A DNA stretch of 41,036 nucleotides, taken from contig NZ_QJUG01000061.1 of assembly GCF_003426775.1 (NCBI RefSeq), forward strand, positions 1 through 41,036, written 5' to 3'. The notes under the pieces were generated by a model. It ran no database searches and was not told the origin of the DNA. It saw nothing but the letters and a program-made list of their open reading frames with translations. This stretch comes from Allorhizocola rhizosphaerae. GTDB lineage: Bacteria; Actinomycetota; Actinomycetes; Mycobacteriales; Micromonosporaceae. The translations under genes and the position numbers were made by a program. Below are positions 17,111 through 26,839 of the stretch, one piece after another. Position 1 is the stretch's first letter. The number at the start of each line of letters is the position of its first letter.

Positions 17111-20029
17111 TTGACCGCCGGAACGATGGTCACTGATTTTCGTCTGCTTGGACCGCTCGAGGTCTTGCTCAATGGCGAGCAACTCGATGTCGGGCATCGG
17201 CGGCAGCGCCTGCTCCTTGGGGTGCTGCTGCTTGAGGCCGGCCGGCCCGTGCGGTTTGACCGATTGATCGACCTCGCGTGGTCCGGCGAGGATCCACCGC
17301 GCACCGCCCGCAACGCCCTGCAGGTGGGCGTCTCGAAGCTGCGTGCGACCCTGGGCGAGGCGGCACAGATTGTGACCACCGGCGAGGCATACCGGGTTGA
17401 CGTGGCGCCGGATTCCGTTGACGTACACCGGTTTCGGACACTCGTCAACCAGGCGCGAGCCTTGAAGGGCAAGCCGGCCATCGACCTGTACCGGCAGGCG
17501 ATCGCGCTGTGGCGTGGGCCTGTTCTCGCCGGAACCTTCGGCGAGGAGGTCCGTGATCTTCTATGCGGTGGGTTGATGGAGGAACGGCTGCGGGCTGTCG
17601 AGGAGCGGGTCGATCACGAGCTGGAGCTCGGTCTGCACGGCCGGGTCATCGGCGAACTGACCGACCTGTTGCACGACCACCCGACCCGCGAGCGCCCAGT
17701 GGGCCAGCTGATGGTCGCGCTGTATCGGAGCGGCCGCCAAGCCGACGCACTGGAGGCTTTTCGCAAGACTCGCCGACGCCTCGTCAATGAGCTGGGCATA
17801 GAACCGAGCAGGGAGCTCGAACAGTTGCACCGCCGGATTCTCAATAGTGATCCCTCATTGGCCGCGCCCGGCACGGCGGTGTCGGCGCCCGTCCTCAGGC
17901 GTTTCCTGCCCCGCGACGTTCCGGATTTCACCGGCCGGGCGCGTGATCTTCGCCGTCTGGACGAAATCGCCCTCGCTTCCTCCGCCACGTCAAAGACGAT
18001 GGTTATCAGCGCTATTGCCGGTGTCGGTGGGGTGGGCAAGACGGCGCTTGCGGTCCATTGGGCACACGCGGTGGCACAGCGGTTTCCTGACGGACAGCTG
18101 TACCTCAACCTGCGGGGCTACGATCCCCGCCATCCTCTGCGATCCGACGAGGCGACCCGGGTGCTCCTCCGCGCGCTCGGCGTACCGGGCGATGAGATTC
18201 CGTATGGTGTGGACGAGGCGGCAGATCTCTATCGCTCCACGGTGGCGGATCAGAAGCTGCTCATCCTGCTGGACAACGCGCGCTCCGCCGAACAGGTCAG
18301 GCCGCTCCTTCCGGCGAGTCCGGGCTCTCTGGTCCTCGTGACGAGCCGAGACTCGCTGGCCGGCCTGATCGCGCGGGACGGTGCTTCTCGGCTGGTCCTC
18401 GACATGATGCCGCCGGAGGAGGCCGTTGCCCTGCTCGCCACGATCCTCGGTGCCGATCGCGTGGCGGCTGAACCCGAAGCCGCGCAGAATCTGGCAAAGC
18501 TGTGTGGCTGCCTGCCTCTGGCATTGCGGGTCGCGGCCGCCAACCTCGCCGACCTTCCGGCCACGAGCCTCGCGACATATGTGCGGGAACTCGGTGGGAA
18601 CGACCGGATCGCCGCGCTGGCGGTGGATGGCGACCCTGAAAGCAGCGTTACGGCCGTCTTCGACCGTTCCTACCGCGCCCTGGCGGCGCCTGTGCAGGAA
18701 CTCTTCCGGCGGCTTGGCCTTATGCCCGGTGCTGACTTCACGGTCGACGGGGTGAGCGCCATGCTGGATCTGGACCCAGGCACCTGCACGGAGTTGCTCG
18801 GTCATCTCGCAGCGGTTCACCTGGTCAACGGGCTACCGGGCGGCCGTTATGCGATGCACGACTTCATCCACGACTACGCTGCACAACTGTGCGAGCGCCT
18901 AGATGGGTCGCACGAGCGCCAAAACTCGATCGAGCGCTTGCTCGACTGGTATGTGGCGATGTCGGATCAGGCGACCGGCTACTTTCGCAGATATCAGGTG
19001 CCGGTCCTGATCGATTCTTCGCGACGGGGTTCGATCAGACAGTTGACCGACGTCGGCGAGGCGCTGGCCTGGTTGGACGCCGAATACAGCAACCTGGTGG
19101 CAGCGATCCGTCTGGCCGCTTCGGTATTTAACCATTCGCATGTCGTCCAATTGGTTCACGTGCTACAGAGCTACTTCCTCAAACGAGGACTGATCCAAGA
19201 CTGGATCATGCTGCTTGAACTGGCCAAGGCGGCGGCATCGACAATGATCGATGTCTCGGCCGAAGGGTACACACTCTTGGACTTCGGCTGGGCCACCGAG
19301 ATCGCTGGTGACGTGGAAAATGCGATGAGCCACTTCCGGGAGGCACTGCGCCTCTTCCAAACGGCCGGCGATACCTATGGAGAGGCGAAGAGCGTGCTGA
19401 GTCTCGGTGGCCTAAACCGCAAGCTCGGCTTCTTGTCCGAGGCATTCGATCAGCACGGCAGGGCCTTGGAACTGTTCCGCGAGCTCGGCGACATCTCGCG
19501 CCAGGTGAACATGCAATCCGCGATCAGCGTTGACCTTTACCTACTGGGCCGGCATGAGGAGGGCTTGTCGCATGCGCATCTGGCGCTTGAGCAGGCAGAG
19601 CGGATTGGTGCGATGGCAGACGCCAGGGGTATACGAGTGAATCTTGGGCGGATGTATGCCGAGCTTGATCGGCATGCGGAGGCGATCGAACACACGGAGG
19701 CCGCGCTCGCGCTGTATCGCGAGGCGGGCGGCGGCGCGGGAGAGGCGATGGCGTTGACGAACCTTTGCTACAGCCTCTCTCGGCTCGGCCGGCATGACGA
19801 AGCTATCAAGCTGGGGCTCGAGGCGGTCGAAATGGCGAACCGCCTGTCCTTCCTGGAGTTCGAGACACCCGCGCTCAATGCGCTCGCGGAGGCGCACTTG
19901 CTGGCGGGCGACCGCGATGCCGCGCTGCGGCGGCACCACGAAGCACTGGAGATTGCCGGCAGAACAGGCGATGCGGAGGAGAAGGCGCGTGCGGAGAAGG
20001 GGATCGCGCTCGCGTCAGGGTTGGCCTAG
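17111..20029 (+). CDS. AfsR-like SARP transcriptional regulator with NB-ARC and TPR domains
   Basis: A 972-residue regulator. The winged-helix DNA-binding domain ([19 protein letters not shown]) and the bacterial transcriptional activation domain fill residues ~1-255 (ending near [20 protein letters not shown]). An NB-ARC/STAND NTPase has the P-loop [10 protein letters not shown] near residue 302, Walker [12 protein letters not shown] and a sensor [13 protein letters not shown]. The last ~300 residues are TPR repeats (e.g. [18 protein letters not shown]). The frame is open 82 codons further upstream, but TTG 17111 has a strong GGGGAGG at 5-bp spacing, and homology begins just after it. AfsR-type proteins activate secondary-metabolism genes; the target here is unknown, though the divergent importer is a candidate. 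Confidence 0.92.
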   Translation: MTAGTMVTDFRLLGPLEVLLNGEQLDVGHRRQRLLLGVLLLEAGRPVRFDRLIDLAWSGEDPPRTARNALQVGVSKLRATLGEAAQIVTTGEAYRVDVAPDSVDVHRFRTLVNQARALKGKPAIDLYRQAIALWRGPVLAGTFGEEVRDLLCGGLMEERLRAVEERVDHELELGLHGRVIGELTDLLHDHPTRERPVGQLMVALYRSGRQADALEAFRKTRRRLVNELGIEPSRELEQLHRRILNSDPSLAAPGTAVSAPVLRRFLPRDVPDFTGRARDLRRLDEIALASSATSKTMVISAIAGVGGVGKTALAVHWAHAVAQRFPDGQLYLNLRGYDPRHPLRSDEATRVLLRALGVPGDEIPYGVDEAADLYRSTVADQKLLILLDNARSAEQVRPLLPASPGSLVLVTSRDSLAGLIARDGASRLVLDMMPPEEAVALLATILGADRVAAEPEAAQNLAKLCGCLPLALRVAAANLADLPATSLATYVRELGGNDRIAALAVDGDPESSVTAVFDRSYRALAAPVQELFRRLGLMPGADFTVDGVSAMLDLDPGTCTELLGHLAAVHLVNGLPGGRYAMHDFIHDYAAQLCERLDGSHERQNSIERLLDWYVAMSDQATGYFRRYQVPVLIDSSRRGSIRQLTDVGEALAWLDAEYSNLVAAIRLAASVFNHSHVVQLVHVLQSYFLKRGLIQDWIMLLELAKAAASTMIDVSAEGYTLLDFGWATEIAGDVENAMSHFREALRLFQTAGDTYGEAKSVLSLGGLNRKLGFLSEAFDQHGRALELFRELGDISRQVNMQSAISVDLYLLGRHEEGLSHAHLALEQAERIGAMADARGIRVNLGRMYAELDRHAEAIEHTEAALALYREAGGGAGEAMALTNLCYSLSRLGRHDEAIKLGLEAVEMANRLSFLEFETPALNALAEAHLLAGDRDAALRRHHEALEIAGRTGDAEEKARAEKGIALASGLA

Positions 20030-20103
20030 GCGTTCGGCCACATAGTTGCGTACGCGGGCGGCTGGCGGAGGCCGGTCCGGGGCGGCGTGGCAGACTGATC
20101 AGC

Positions 20104-21282
20104 GTGTTGCGGTGGTTGACGGCGGGTGAGTCGCATGGGCCGGCATTGGTGGCGGTCCTCGACGGTGTGCCCGCCGGTGTCGAGGTGACGTCGGCGGAGA
20201 TCGGGCGCGAGCTGGCCCGGCGGCGCCTGGGCTATGGGCGCGGCGCGCGGATGAGCTTCGAGCAGGACGTCGTGACCATTATCGGAGGGGTGCGCCACGG
20301 GCTCACGCTGGGCAGCCCGGTCGCGATCCAGGTGGGCAACTCCGAGTGGCCCAAGTGGGAGACCGTCATGGCGGCCGACCCGGTGGACCCGGAGTTGCTC
20401 GCGGCCCAGGCGCGCAACGCCCCGCTGACCCGGCCCCGCCCCGGGCACGCCGATCTGGCGGGCATGCAGAAATACGGGCACACGGACGCCCGCCCGATCC
20501 TTGAGCGCGCCAGCGCACGCGAGACCGCGGCCCGGGTGGCCGTGGGGACCGTGGCGAAGGCGCTGTTGAGGCAGGCGCTCGGGATAGAGATCGTGTCGCA
20601 CGTGGTGGAGCTGGGGCCGGTGGCCGTGAAGCCCGGACTGGTGGCGACGCCGGCGGACGCGGAGCGCATCGACGCCGATCCGCTGCGCTGCCTCGATCCG
20701 GAGGCCAGCAAGGCGATGGTGGCCGAGGTCGACGCGGCCAAGAAGGACGCCGACACGCTGGGCGGGATCGTGGAGGTGCTGGCCTACGGGGTGCCGCCGG
20801 GCCTGGGCAGCCACACCCAGTGGGACCGCAAGCTGGACGCCCGCATCGCGACCGCGCTCATGTCGATCCAGGCGATCAAGGGGGTCGAGATCGGCGACGC
20901 GTTCACCCAGGCGCGTTCCCGCGGTTCGGTCGCCCACGACGAGATCGTGCCGACCGCGACCGGGGTCAAGCGCATCACCGACCGCGCGGGCGGGCTGGAG
21001 GGCGGCATCACCAGCGGCGAGCCGCTGCGCGTGCGCGCGGCCATGAAGCCCATCTCGTCGCTCAATCGTGCACTGTCCACTGTGGACGTCACGACCGGCG
21101 AGGTGGCCACGGCCATCAACCAGCGTTCGGACGTGTGCGCGGTGCCGGCCGCGGCGGTCGTCGCCGAGTCGATGCTGGCGCTCGCGCTGGCCGAGGCCGC
21201 GACGGAGAAGTTCGGCGGTGACTCGGTTGCCGAGATCGTGCGCAACCTCAAGGGGTACCGGGAAAATCTGGTTATTCAATGA
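20104..21282 (+). CDS. aroC: Chorismate synthase
   Basis: A 392-residue FMN-dependent enzyme converting EPSP to chorismate, the last shikimate step. It begins with the family N-terminus [18 protein letters not shown], then has the flavin-binding histidine region [15 protein letters not shown], and ends with the conserved [20 protein letters not shown] block. The GTG at 20104 has no SD; cagact at 20091-20096 ends 7 bp upstream, so a leaderless transcript is possible. There is a 74-bp gap after the SARP gene. The stop overlaps the aroK start by 4 bp (ATGA). Confidence 0.96.
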   Translation: MLRWLTAGESHGPALVAVLDGVPAGVEVTSAEIGRELARRRLGYGRGARMSFEQDVVTIIGGVRHGLTLGSPVAIQVGNSEWPKWETVMAADPVDPELLAAQARNAPLTRPRPGHADLAGMQKYGHTDARPILERASARETAARVAVGTVAKALLRQALGIEIVSHVVELGPVAVKPGLVATPADAERIDADPLRCLDPEASKAMVAEVDAAKKDADTLGGIVEVLAYGVPPGLGSHTQWDRKLDARIATALMSIQAIKGVEIGDAFTQARSRGSVAHDEIVPTATGVKRITDRAGGLEGGITSGEPLRVRAAMKPISSLNRALSTVDVTTGEVATAINQRSDVCAVPAAAVVAESMLALALAEAATEKFGGDSVAEIVRNLKGYRENLVIQ

Positions 21283-21803
21283 AACCGAAGGCTGTGATTG
21301 TCGGGCCGCCGGGCTCGGGCAAGACGACGATCGGGACGCTGCTCGCGCAGCGCTGGGGGATGTCCTTTCGCGACACCGACTCCGACATCGTCGAGGCGGC
21401 GGGCAAGCCCATCCCCGACATTTTCGTGGACGAGGGCGAGGAGCATTTCCGGACGCTGGAGCGCTACGCGGTGGCGAATGCACTGTCCGAACACGACGGT
21501 GTGCTGGCGCTGGGCGGCGGGGCGATCCTGGCCGAGGAGACGCGCATCCTGCTCAAGGGCCACACCGTGGTGTATCTGACGGTCGAACTGGGCGAGGCCG
21601 TCAGCCGGGTCGGGCTCGACCAGGGCCGCCCGCTGCTGGCCGTCAACCCGCGCGCGACGCTGCGCTATCTGATGGAGCAGCGACGCCCGCTGTATGAAGA
21701 GGTCGCCACGTTCGTGGTCGAGACCTCCGGCCGCACGCCCGACGAAGTGACCGCGGAGATAGACCGACTCGTGGTCCGCGCCGACTCCAGCGACGTTGGA
21801 TAG
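21279..21803 (+). CDS. aroK: Shikimate kinase
   Basis: A 174-residue P-loop kinase that phosphorylates shikimate at the 3-OH with ATP. Walker A is [14 protein letters not shown], the shikimate-binding Asp/Arg region [15 protein letters not shown], and the glycine-rich block ALGGGAIL is present, as is the lid Arg in DQGRPLL. It is coupled to aroC by a 4-bp overlap; aroB follows after 11 bp. Confidence 0.95.
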   Translation: MKPKAVIVGPPGSGKTTIGTLLAQRWGMSFRDTDSDIVEAAGKPIPDIFVDEGEEHFRTLERYAVANALSEHDGVLALGGGAILAEETRILLKGHTVVYLTVELGEAVSRVGLDQGRPLLAVNPRATLRYLMEQRRPLYEEVATFVVETSGRTPDEVTAEIDRLVVRADSSDVG

Positions 21804-21814
21804 GCTCTTGTCCG

Positions 21815-22855
21815 ATGGAGACGATCACGCGCATTCAGGTCGGCGGCGACCAGCCCTATGAGGTGGTCATGGGGGACCACGTCACGTTCGCGTTGCCGGG
21901 CTTTCTCAAGGGCGCGGCCAAGGCCGCGGTGATCTTCACCGACTCGGTGTCGCATGACGCCTCGCACGCCGTGCACGAGCTGATCGATGTGGGTATCGAG
22001 GCCACGCCGATCGAGGTGCCGGACGCCGAGGCGGGCAAGACGCTGGAGGTGGCCGGCCGGTGCTGGGATGTGCTGGGCGCGGCCGGGTTCACCCGCTCCG
22101 ACGCGATCGTGGGCGTCGGTGGGGGAGCGCTGACCGACCTGGCCGGGTTCGTGGCGGCGACGTGGCTGCGGGGCGTCCGGTGGGTGCCGATCGCCACGAG
22201 CATCAACGGCATGGTGGACGCCGCCATCGGGGGCAAGACCGCCATCAACATCGCGGCCGGCAAAAACCTGGTTGGCGCGTTCCACCCGCCCGCGGGCGTG
22301 CTGTGCGAGCTGAGCGCGCTGCGCTCGCTGCCACAGGCACAGCTCAACGCGGGGCTCGCCGAGGTGGTCAAGTGCGGGTTCATCGCCGACCCGGCGATTC
22401 TCGGGCTCATCGGCAAGCCCGACGCGCTGCCCGAGCTGATCGAGCGCTCGATCCGGGTCAAGGCCGACGTGGTGTCGCAGGACCTGCGCGAGTCGGGGCT
22501 GCGGGAGATCCTGAACTACGGGCACACGCTGGCGCACGCCATCGAAAAGGTCGAAGACTATCGGTGGTCGCACGGGCACGCGGTGAGCGTGGGCCTGGTC
22601 TACGCGGCGATTCTCGGGCGGCTCACCGGGCGGCCCGACTTCGTGGAGCAGACACGGTCGCTGCTCGCCTCGCTGGGCCTGCCGACCACCTATGACGGGC
22701 CGTGGGAGAAGCTGCGCGCTGCCATGGCGGTGGACAAGAAGGCGCGCGGGTCGTCGCTGCGGTTCGTGCTGCTGGACGACATGGCCCACCCGGTGACCGT
22801 GACCATCGAGGATGAGGGACTGCTGGCGAAGGCTTATGAAGACCTACGTGCTTAA
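21815..22855 (+). CDS. aroB: 3-dehydroquinate synthase
   Basis: A 346-residue NAD- and divalent-metal-dependent enzyme that cyclises DAHP to 3-dehydroquinate. The NAD-binding glycine motif is [19 protein letters not shown], followed by the signature [18 protein letters not shown]. Metal-ligand blocks [21 protein letters not shown] and [10 protein letters not shown] are all present. The 3' end overlaps aroQ by 20 bp. Confidence 0.96.
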   Translation: METITRIQVGGDQPYEVVMGDHVTFALPGFLKGAAKAAVIFTDSVSHDASHAVHELIDVGIEATPIEVPDAEAGKTLEVAGRCWDVLGAAGFTRSDAIVGVGGGALTDLAGFVAATWLRGVRWVPIATSINGMVDAAIGGKTAINIAAGKNLVGAFHPPAGVLCELSALRSLPQAQLNAGLAEVVKCGFIADPAILGLIGKPDALPELIERSIRVKADVVSQDLRESGLREILNYGHTLAHAIEKVEDYRWSHGHAVSVGLVYAAILGRLTGRPDFVEQTRSLLASLGLPTTYDGPWEKLRAAMAVDKKARGSSLRFVLLDDMAHPVTVTIEDEGLLAKAYEDLRA

Positions 22856-23267
22856 CGGCGTCAATTTAGGCCGATTGGGTACCAGACAAACCGACGTCTA
22901 TGGGTTGACCTCCTATGCGACGTTGGCCGCCTCGTGCGTGCAGTGGGGCAAGGAGGTCGGGCTGGACGTGGAGTGCCGGCAGACCGACGCCGAGCACGAG
23001 CTGGTCCAGTGGCTGCATCAGGCCGCCGATGAGCACGCGCCGGTCGTGCTCAACCCGGGAGCCTGGTCACACTACTCCTACGCGATCCGCGACGCGTGTG
23101 CCATCCTCACTGCGCCGCTGGTCGAGGTGCACCTGTCCAACATCCACGCCCGGGAGGAGTTCCGGCACCACTCGGTGGTGTCGGCCGTAGCCACGGGCGT
23201 CATCTGCGGCCTCGGTGTCGACGGTTACAGGCTCGCGCTGTCGCACATTGCCATCCGGCTAAACTAA
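22836..23267 (+). CDS. aroQ: Type II 3-dehydroquinate dehydratase
   Basis: A 143-residue small type II dehydroquinase forming dehydroshikimate. The N-terminal loop [17 protein letters not shown] carries the catalytic Arg and Tyr. Further signatures are [16 protein letters not shown] and [17 protein letters not shown] (catalytic His). I chose ATG 22836, preceded by GAAGG, because conserved sequence starts at residue 3; a GTG/ATG-opened extension to 22812 lies wholly within aroB. The aminopeptidase gene often found between aroQ and efp in relatives is absent. Confidence 0.93.
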   Translation: MKTYVLNGVNLGRLGTRQTDVYGLTSYATLAASCVQWGKEVGLDVECRQTDAEHELVQWLHQAADEHAPVVLNPGAWSHYSYAIRDACAILTAPLVEVHLSNIHAREEFRHHSVVSAVATGVICGLGVDGYRLALSHIAIRLN

Positions 23268-23363
23268 CCCGGAGCTTTGCCCTCATTGCCGGCCCACCTG
23301 AAGGTGGTCACCCGTAACGACGCGAAGCCCGGTCTGTCCTTTGACTATCAGGAGCTAGTAACA

Positions 23364-23921
23364 GTGGCCACCACTAACGACCTCAAAAACGGCATGGTAC
23401 TTAACCTCGACAACGAGCTGTGGTCGGTGGTGGAGTTCCAGCATGTGAAGCCAGGCAAGGGCCCGGCGTTCGTCCGGACCAAGCTCAAGCACGTGCTCTC
23501 CGGCAAGGTGGTCGACAAGACGTTCAACGCCGGCACCAAGGTGGAGACGGCGACCGTCGACAAGCGCAACATGCAATACCTTTACAAGGACGGCACGGAC
23601 TACGTGTTCATGGACATGGACACCTACGATCAGATCCACCTGAGCACCGAGACGGTGGGCGACAACGCCAACTACATGCTGGAGAACACCGAGGCGATCG
23701 TGGCCATGCACGAGGGGGTCCCGCTCTACGTGGAGCTTCCGGCCAGCCTGGTGTTCGAGGTCACCTACACCGAGCCGGGCCTGCAGGGCGACCGTTCCAC
23801 GGGCGGCAACAAGCCCGCGACCATCGAGACGGGCGCGACCGTGCAGGTGCCGCTGTTCATCACCACCGGTGAGAAGATCAAGGTGGACACCCGCGACGGC
23901 CGGTACCTCGGTCGTGGCTGA
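23364..23921 (+). CDS. efp: Elongation factor P
   Basis: A 185-residue three-domain (KOW, OB, C-terminal) factor that relieves ribosome stalling at polyproline. The loop [15 protein letters not shown] holds the conserved tip residue K32; the C-terminus ([22 protein letters not shown]) is the family signature. The open frame extends to 23277, but GTG 23364 has AGGAG at 9-bp spacing and matches the family length (about 187). The proline-rich protein at the start of the window is the sort of substrate EF-P helps translate. Confidence 0.96.
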   Translation: MATTNDLKNGMVLNLDNELWSVVEFQHVKPGKGPAFVRTKLKHVLSGKVVDKTFNAGTKVETATVDKRNMQYLYKDGTDYVFMDMDTYDQIHLSTETVGDNANYMLENTEAIVAMHEGVPLYVELPASLVFEVTYTEPGLQGDRSTGGNKPATIETGATVQVPLFITTGEKIKVDTRDGRYLGRG

Positions 23922-23937
23922 GGGCCAGAAGACCAAC

Positions 23938-24351
23938 ATGTCCGCGCGCCGCAGGGCGCGCAAGCGGGCGTTGGACGTGCTTTACGAGGCCGACCTGCGT
24001 GACCTTCCGCTGCCCCAGGTGCTCGACGCCTACGTCGGGCGCCTGGAGTCGCCGCGGCCGGAGCATCTGCCCTACGCCGTCTCGCTGGTGAAGGGCGTCG
24101 ACACGCACCTCAAGCGCATCGACGAGACCATCTCGACGTATGCCGAGGGGTGGACGCTCGACCGCATGCCGGTGGTCGATCGCAACCTGGCACGGATCGC
24201 CGTGTACGAGCTGTTCTTCGTGGACGAGATCGACGATCCGGTGGCCATCACCGAGGCGGTGGAGCTGGCCAAGGAGCTGTCGACGGACGATTCACCGCGC
24301 TTCCTCAACGGGCTGCTCGGCCGGATCGCCGATTACGCCCCGCGCCACTAG
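23938..24351 (+). CDS. nusB: Transcription antitermination factor NusB
   Basis: A 137-residue all-helical RNA-binding factor that binds boxA with S10 in rRNA antitermination. The N-terminus SARRRARKRALDVLYEAD and C-terminal VDEIDDPVAITEAVELAKEL, FLNGLLGRIA are typical. ATG 23938 starts at the conserved region; an in-frame GTG at 23914 overlapping the efp stop would add 8 residues (VAEGQKTN). It is the last gene of the aro-efp-nusB run and converges with bldD. Confidence 0.93.
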   Translation: MSARRRARKRALDVLYEADLRDLPLPQVLDAYVGRLESPRPEHLPYAVSLVKGVDTHLKRIDETISTYAEGWTLDRMPVVDRNLARIAVYELFFVDEIDDPVAITEAVELAKELSTDDSPRFLNGLLGRIADYAPRH

Positions 24352-24393
24352 GTCACTGCAGCCGCAGCTCGACGCCGTGAGAAACAAGCCCTA

Positions 24394-24418
24394 GCCGGAC
24401 GGTTCCACGTCGTCCGGC
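24394..24418. terminator. Hairpin between convergent nusB and bldD
   Basis: An 8-bp perfect stem, gccggacg (24394-24401) with cgtccggc (24411-24418), has a 9-nt loop. On the minus strand it is followed by a pyrimidine-rich CTTGTTTCT, so it works best as a terminator for transcription from bldD; it lies 43 bp after nusB on the other strand. The remaining 24419-24602 shows a weak long-loop repeat (24440-24445 with 24466-24471) and a short direct repeat gaagggtct (24583 and 24595) but no gene. Confidence 0.6.
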
Positions 24419-24602
24419 AGATCGAAGACGATGATGCCCGTGACCTGGTTGCCCGGATTGTTGCCGGTCACCCAGGCGGGCCGTCGGAGCCACGAGCCCC
24501 CGATCTCGCGACCTTGATCCAGCTTATGCGGGCCGGGGGAATTCCCGCGCCGGAACAGGGGAGATCGGGGCGGCTCGGTGGTGAAGGGTCTTTCGAAGGG
24601 TC

Positions 24603-25091
24603 TTACTGGGCGAAGAAGGAGCGCGGGTCGGCCACGAGGACGCCGTGGTCGGCCAGACGCTCGATGAGCTCGCTCGGCGTGCAGTCGTAGAACACGGCCA
24701 GCGCCTGCAGGTCGACCGCTCGGATGGACAGCACCCGGCCGTTGTAGTCGCCGCGCTGCTGCTGGATCGCGCGCGCGAACCGGGCGACGGAGGCCAGGTC
24801 TTCCGCGGCGCCGTCGTAGAGCTTCTCCAGATCCAGGACGATCTTGCTGGTCGGCTCGTGCCGCGGGGCGGGACCATCGGGGAGGAGCTCGCTCACCGGT
24901 ACCCGGTAGAAGTCGGCGAGTTCGGCCAGGCGCGACACCGTCACCGCACGGTCGCCCCGCTCGTAGGACCCGACGACGACGGCTTTCCACCGGCCGTTGG
25001 ACTTCTCCTCGACGCCCTGCAGGGACAGGTTCTGCTGTTGGCGGATGGAGCGCAGCCTCGCGCCTAACGACTTGGCGTAATCAGATGGCAT
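24603..25091 (-). CDS. bldD: Developmental regulator BldD
   Basis: A 162-residue global regulator that holds actinomycete development in the vegetative phase when bound to tetrameric c-di-GMP. An XRE-type helix-turn-helix occupies residues ~8-65 (RLRSIRQQQNLSLQGVEEKS). The C-terminal c-di-GMP signature RGD-x8-RxxD is intact: R113-G114-D115 and R124/D127. The nusB-bldD-pyrR location matches Streptomyces. A near-consensus BldD box lies 30 bp upstream, over the likely transcription start. Its presence suggests an organism with developmental control by c-di-GMP. Confidence 0.95.
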   Translation of the reverse strand: MPSDYAKSLGARLRSIRQQQNLSLQGVEEKSNGRWKAVVVGSYERGDRAVTVSRLAELADFYRVPVSELLPDGPAPRHEPTSKIVLDLEKLYDGAAEDLASVARFARAIQQQRGDYNGRVLSIRAVDLQALAVFYDCTPSELIERLADHGVLVADPRSFFAQ

Positions 25092-25120
25092 CTTCTTCCA
25101 CTCCCGGGGCAGCTGTGGTC

Positions 25121-25135
25121 ACTACGCAGCGTGAC
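25121..25135. promoter_or_regulatory. BldD box in the bldD promoter
   Basis: The 15-mer actacgcagcgtgac fits the published BldD pseudo-palindrome nTnACnCWGnGTnAn with one mismatch, and is embedded in a GTCAC-N8-GTGAC inverted repeat (25119/25131 arms). It lies directly downstream of the predicted bldD -10, where binding would block transcription; BldD autorepression is known in Streptomyces. Confidence 0.7.
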
Positions 25136-25136
25136 G

Positions 25137-25166
25137 ACCGTAACGGCGATACCTACACGCGGTCAA
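25137..25166 (-). promoter_or_regulatory. Predicted bldD promoter
   Basis: On the minus strand, TTGACC (complement of 25161-25166) and TACGGT (complement of 25137-25142) are separated by 18 bp. This places the transcript start near 25130, inside the BldD box, and about 40 bp before the bldD ATG. Confidence 0.55.
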
Positions 25167-25297
25167 GGGGCAATTGGCCCGAACGTGCCGCAACGGATGG
25201 CTGATCGGCCAGGTGTTACGGTTGGCGTGCTGAAACTTCGCGTCGGACTACCGGGCCGACCTGTTGGTGGACCGGCTGTGAGCGCGAAGCTCCGGTT

Positions 25298-25332
25298 TCC
25301 TTTAAGAGCCGTCCCGTGAGGCGGAGAAGGAG
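25298..25332 (+). promoter_or_regulatory. PyrR-binding RNA element covering the pyrR ribosome binding site
   Basis: The leader contains UCCCGUGAGGC (25312-25322), matching the PyrR binding-loop core UCCNGNGAGGY. The loop is closed by CCG (25309-25311)/CGG (25322-25324), and an outer helix pairs TCCTT (25298-25302) with AAGGA (25327-25331), the SD of pyrR. UMP-bound PyrR should stabilise this fold and block translation, as reported for mycobacterial pyr operons, rather than acting through an antiterminator. Confidence 0.72.
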
Positions 25333-25338
25333 TCTGCT

Positions 25339-25878
25339 TTGCCGTACTCAAAGATCGTTTTGACGGACGCCGACGTCCAGCGCGTAGTAGACCGGATCGC
25401 TCATCAGATCCTGGAGAAGACCCACGGCGCGCAGGATGTGGTCCTGCTCGGGATAGCGACGCGGGGCGTGCCGCTGTCACGCCGACTGGCCGAGCGCATC
25501 CGGACCTTTGAAAACCTTTCACTCCCAGTGGGTACCCTCGACATCACGCTTTATCGCGATGACCTGCGCCAAAAGGCCGTGCGGGCGGTCGGCCGCACCG
25601 AGGAACCCGCCGGGGGGATCGACCAGCGCCGGGTCGTTTTGGTGGACGATGTCCTGTTCAGCGGGCGCACGATCCGAGCCGCGCTGGATGCGCTGAGCGA
25701 CCTGGGCCGGCCTTCGGCCGTGCAGCTCGCGGTCCTCGTGGATCGCGGGCACCGGCAGCTGCCGATCCGCGCCGATTATGTGGGCAAGAACATACCGACG
25801 GCCCTGTCCGAGCAGGTCAAGGTGCGCCTCGCCGAGATCGACGGTGTAGACGAGGTCAGGCTGGAGAGTGCAGCGTGA
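25339..25878 (+). CDS. pyrR: Bifunctional pyr operon regulator / uracil phosphoribosyltransferase
   Basis: A 179-residue PRTase-fold protein that senses UMP and binds pyr mRNA; it can also make UMP from uracil and PRPP. The PRPP loop is [20 protein letters not shown] (residues ~95-115). The basic RNA-binding face residues include [13 protein letters not shown] and DDLRQKAVR. The TTG start is set by AAGGAG at 6-bp spacing, and this SD is part of the predicted PyrR hairpin. It is first in a ten-kilobase pyrimidine operon; pyrB follows after 61 bp. Confidence 0.95.
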   Translation: MPYSKIVLTDADVQRVVDRIAHQILEKTHGAQDVVLLGIATRGVPLSRRLAERIRTFENLSLPVGTLDITLYRDDLRQKAVRAVGRTEEPAGGIDQRRVVLVDDVLFSGRTIRAALDALSDLGRPSAVQLAVLVDRGHRQLPIRADYVGKNIPTALSEQVKVRLAEIDGVDEVRLESAA

Positions 25879-25939
25879 GCGGGGGCTTGCCCGAGGGAAT
25901 CGACAGGCACGCGCCGCGGAGCGAAGCGGAGGGACGCCA

Positions 25940-26839
25940 TTGAAGCATCTGTTGAGTGCGGGCGATCTCGATGCGCCCGCCGCCACCGAAATCCTCGACA
26001 TCGCGGCCGAGATGGCGGCCGTGTCCGGGCGCGAGATCAAGAAACTGCCGACGCTGCGTGGCCGTACCGTGGTCAATCTTTTCTATGAGGATTCGACCCG
26101 GACGCGCATCTCGTTCGAGGCCGCGGCAAAGCGGTTGTCCGCTGACGTGATCAACTTTTCGGCCAAGGGGTCGAGTGTGGCCAAGGGCGAAAGCCTGAAG
26201 GACACGGCCTGGACGCTGCAGGCCATGGGCGCGGACGCGGTGGTGATCCGGCACCCGGCCTCGGGCGCGCCGCATCGCCTCGCCAACTGGGTGGCGGGCA
26301 GCGTGCTCAATGCGGGCGACGGCACGCACGAGCACCCGACCCAGGCGCTGCTGGACGCATACACGATCCGTGCGCGGATGGGCCGCATCGATGGGCTGCA
26401 CGTGGCGATCGTGGGCGATGTGCTGCACAGCCGGGTCGCGCGTTCCAATTGCCTGCTGCTGCGCACGCTCGGCGCCAAAGTGACCCTTGTCGGGCCGCCG
26501 ACGCTCGTGCCGGTCGAGCTGGGTGAGGTCTCATATGACTTCGACGAGGTGCTCAAGGACGCCGACGTCGTGATGATGCTGCGCGTGCAGCGCGAGCGCA
26601 TGAACGACTCCTATTTCCCCACCGAGCGCGAATACTCGCGACGCTACGGACTGGACGGTGCGCGGCTGCGCCGCATGCCCGGCCACGCCATCGTCATGCA
26701 CCCGGGCCCGATGAACCGGGGCATGGAGATCACACCGGAGGTGGCCGACTCGCCGCGCTCCACCATCGTTGAGCAGGTAACCAATGGGGTGAGCGTGCGC
26801 ATGGCATGTCTCTACCTCCTCCTGGGAGGGAAGTCGTGA
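25940..26839 (+). CDS. pyrB: Aspartate carbamoyltransferase catalytic subunit
   Basis: A 299-residue enzyme joining carbamoyl phosphate and aspartate. The carbamoyl-phosphate site [18 protein letters not shown] (residues ~48-65), the [11 protein letters not shown] region and [14 protein letters not shown] are all present, and the C-terminus has [14 protein letters not shown] 25940 has GGAGGG at 6-bp spacing and the family's usual N-terminus; the frame is open upstream but unlike the family. It overlaps pyrC by 4 bp (GTGA). No pyrI is seen, as expected for actinomycetes. Confidence 0.95.
   Translation: MKHLLSAGDLDAPAATEILDIAAEMAAVSGREIKKLPTLRGRTVVNLFYEDSTRTRISFEAAAKRLSADVINFSAKGSSVAKGESLKDTAWTLQAMGADAVVIRHPASGAPHRLANWVAGSVLNAGDGTHEHPTQALLDAYTIRARMGRIDGLHVAIVGDVLHSRVARSNCLLLRTLGAKVTLVGPPTLVPVELGEVSYDFDEVLKDADVVMMLRVQRERMNDSYFPTEREYSRRYGLDGARLRRMPGHAIVMHPGPMNRGMEITPEVADSPRSTIVEQVTNGVSVRMACLYLLLGGKS

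Noticed and set aside
24391-24990. 199-codon minus-strand frame overlapping bldD and the nusB-bldD gap
   Set aside because: Mostly out-of-frame bldD with Arg/Ala-rich composition; the gap part has no start codon with an SD. A decayed gene remnant in 24391-24602 cannot be excluded.
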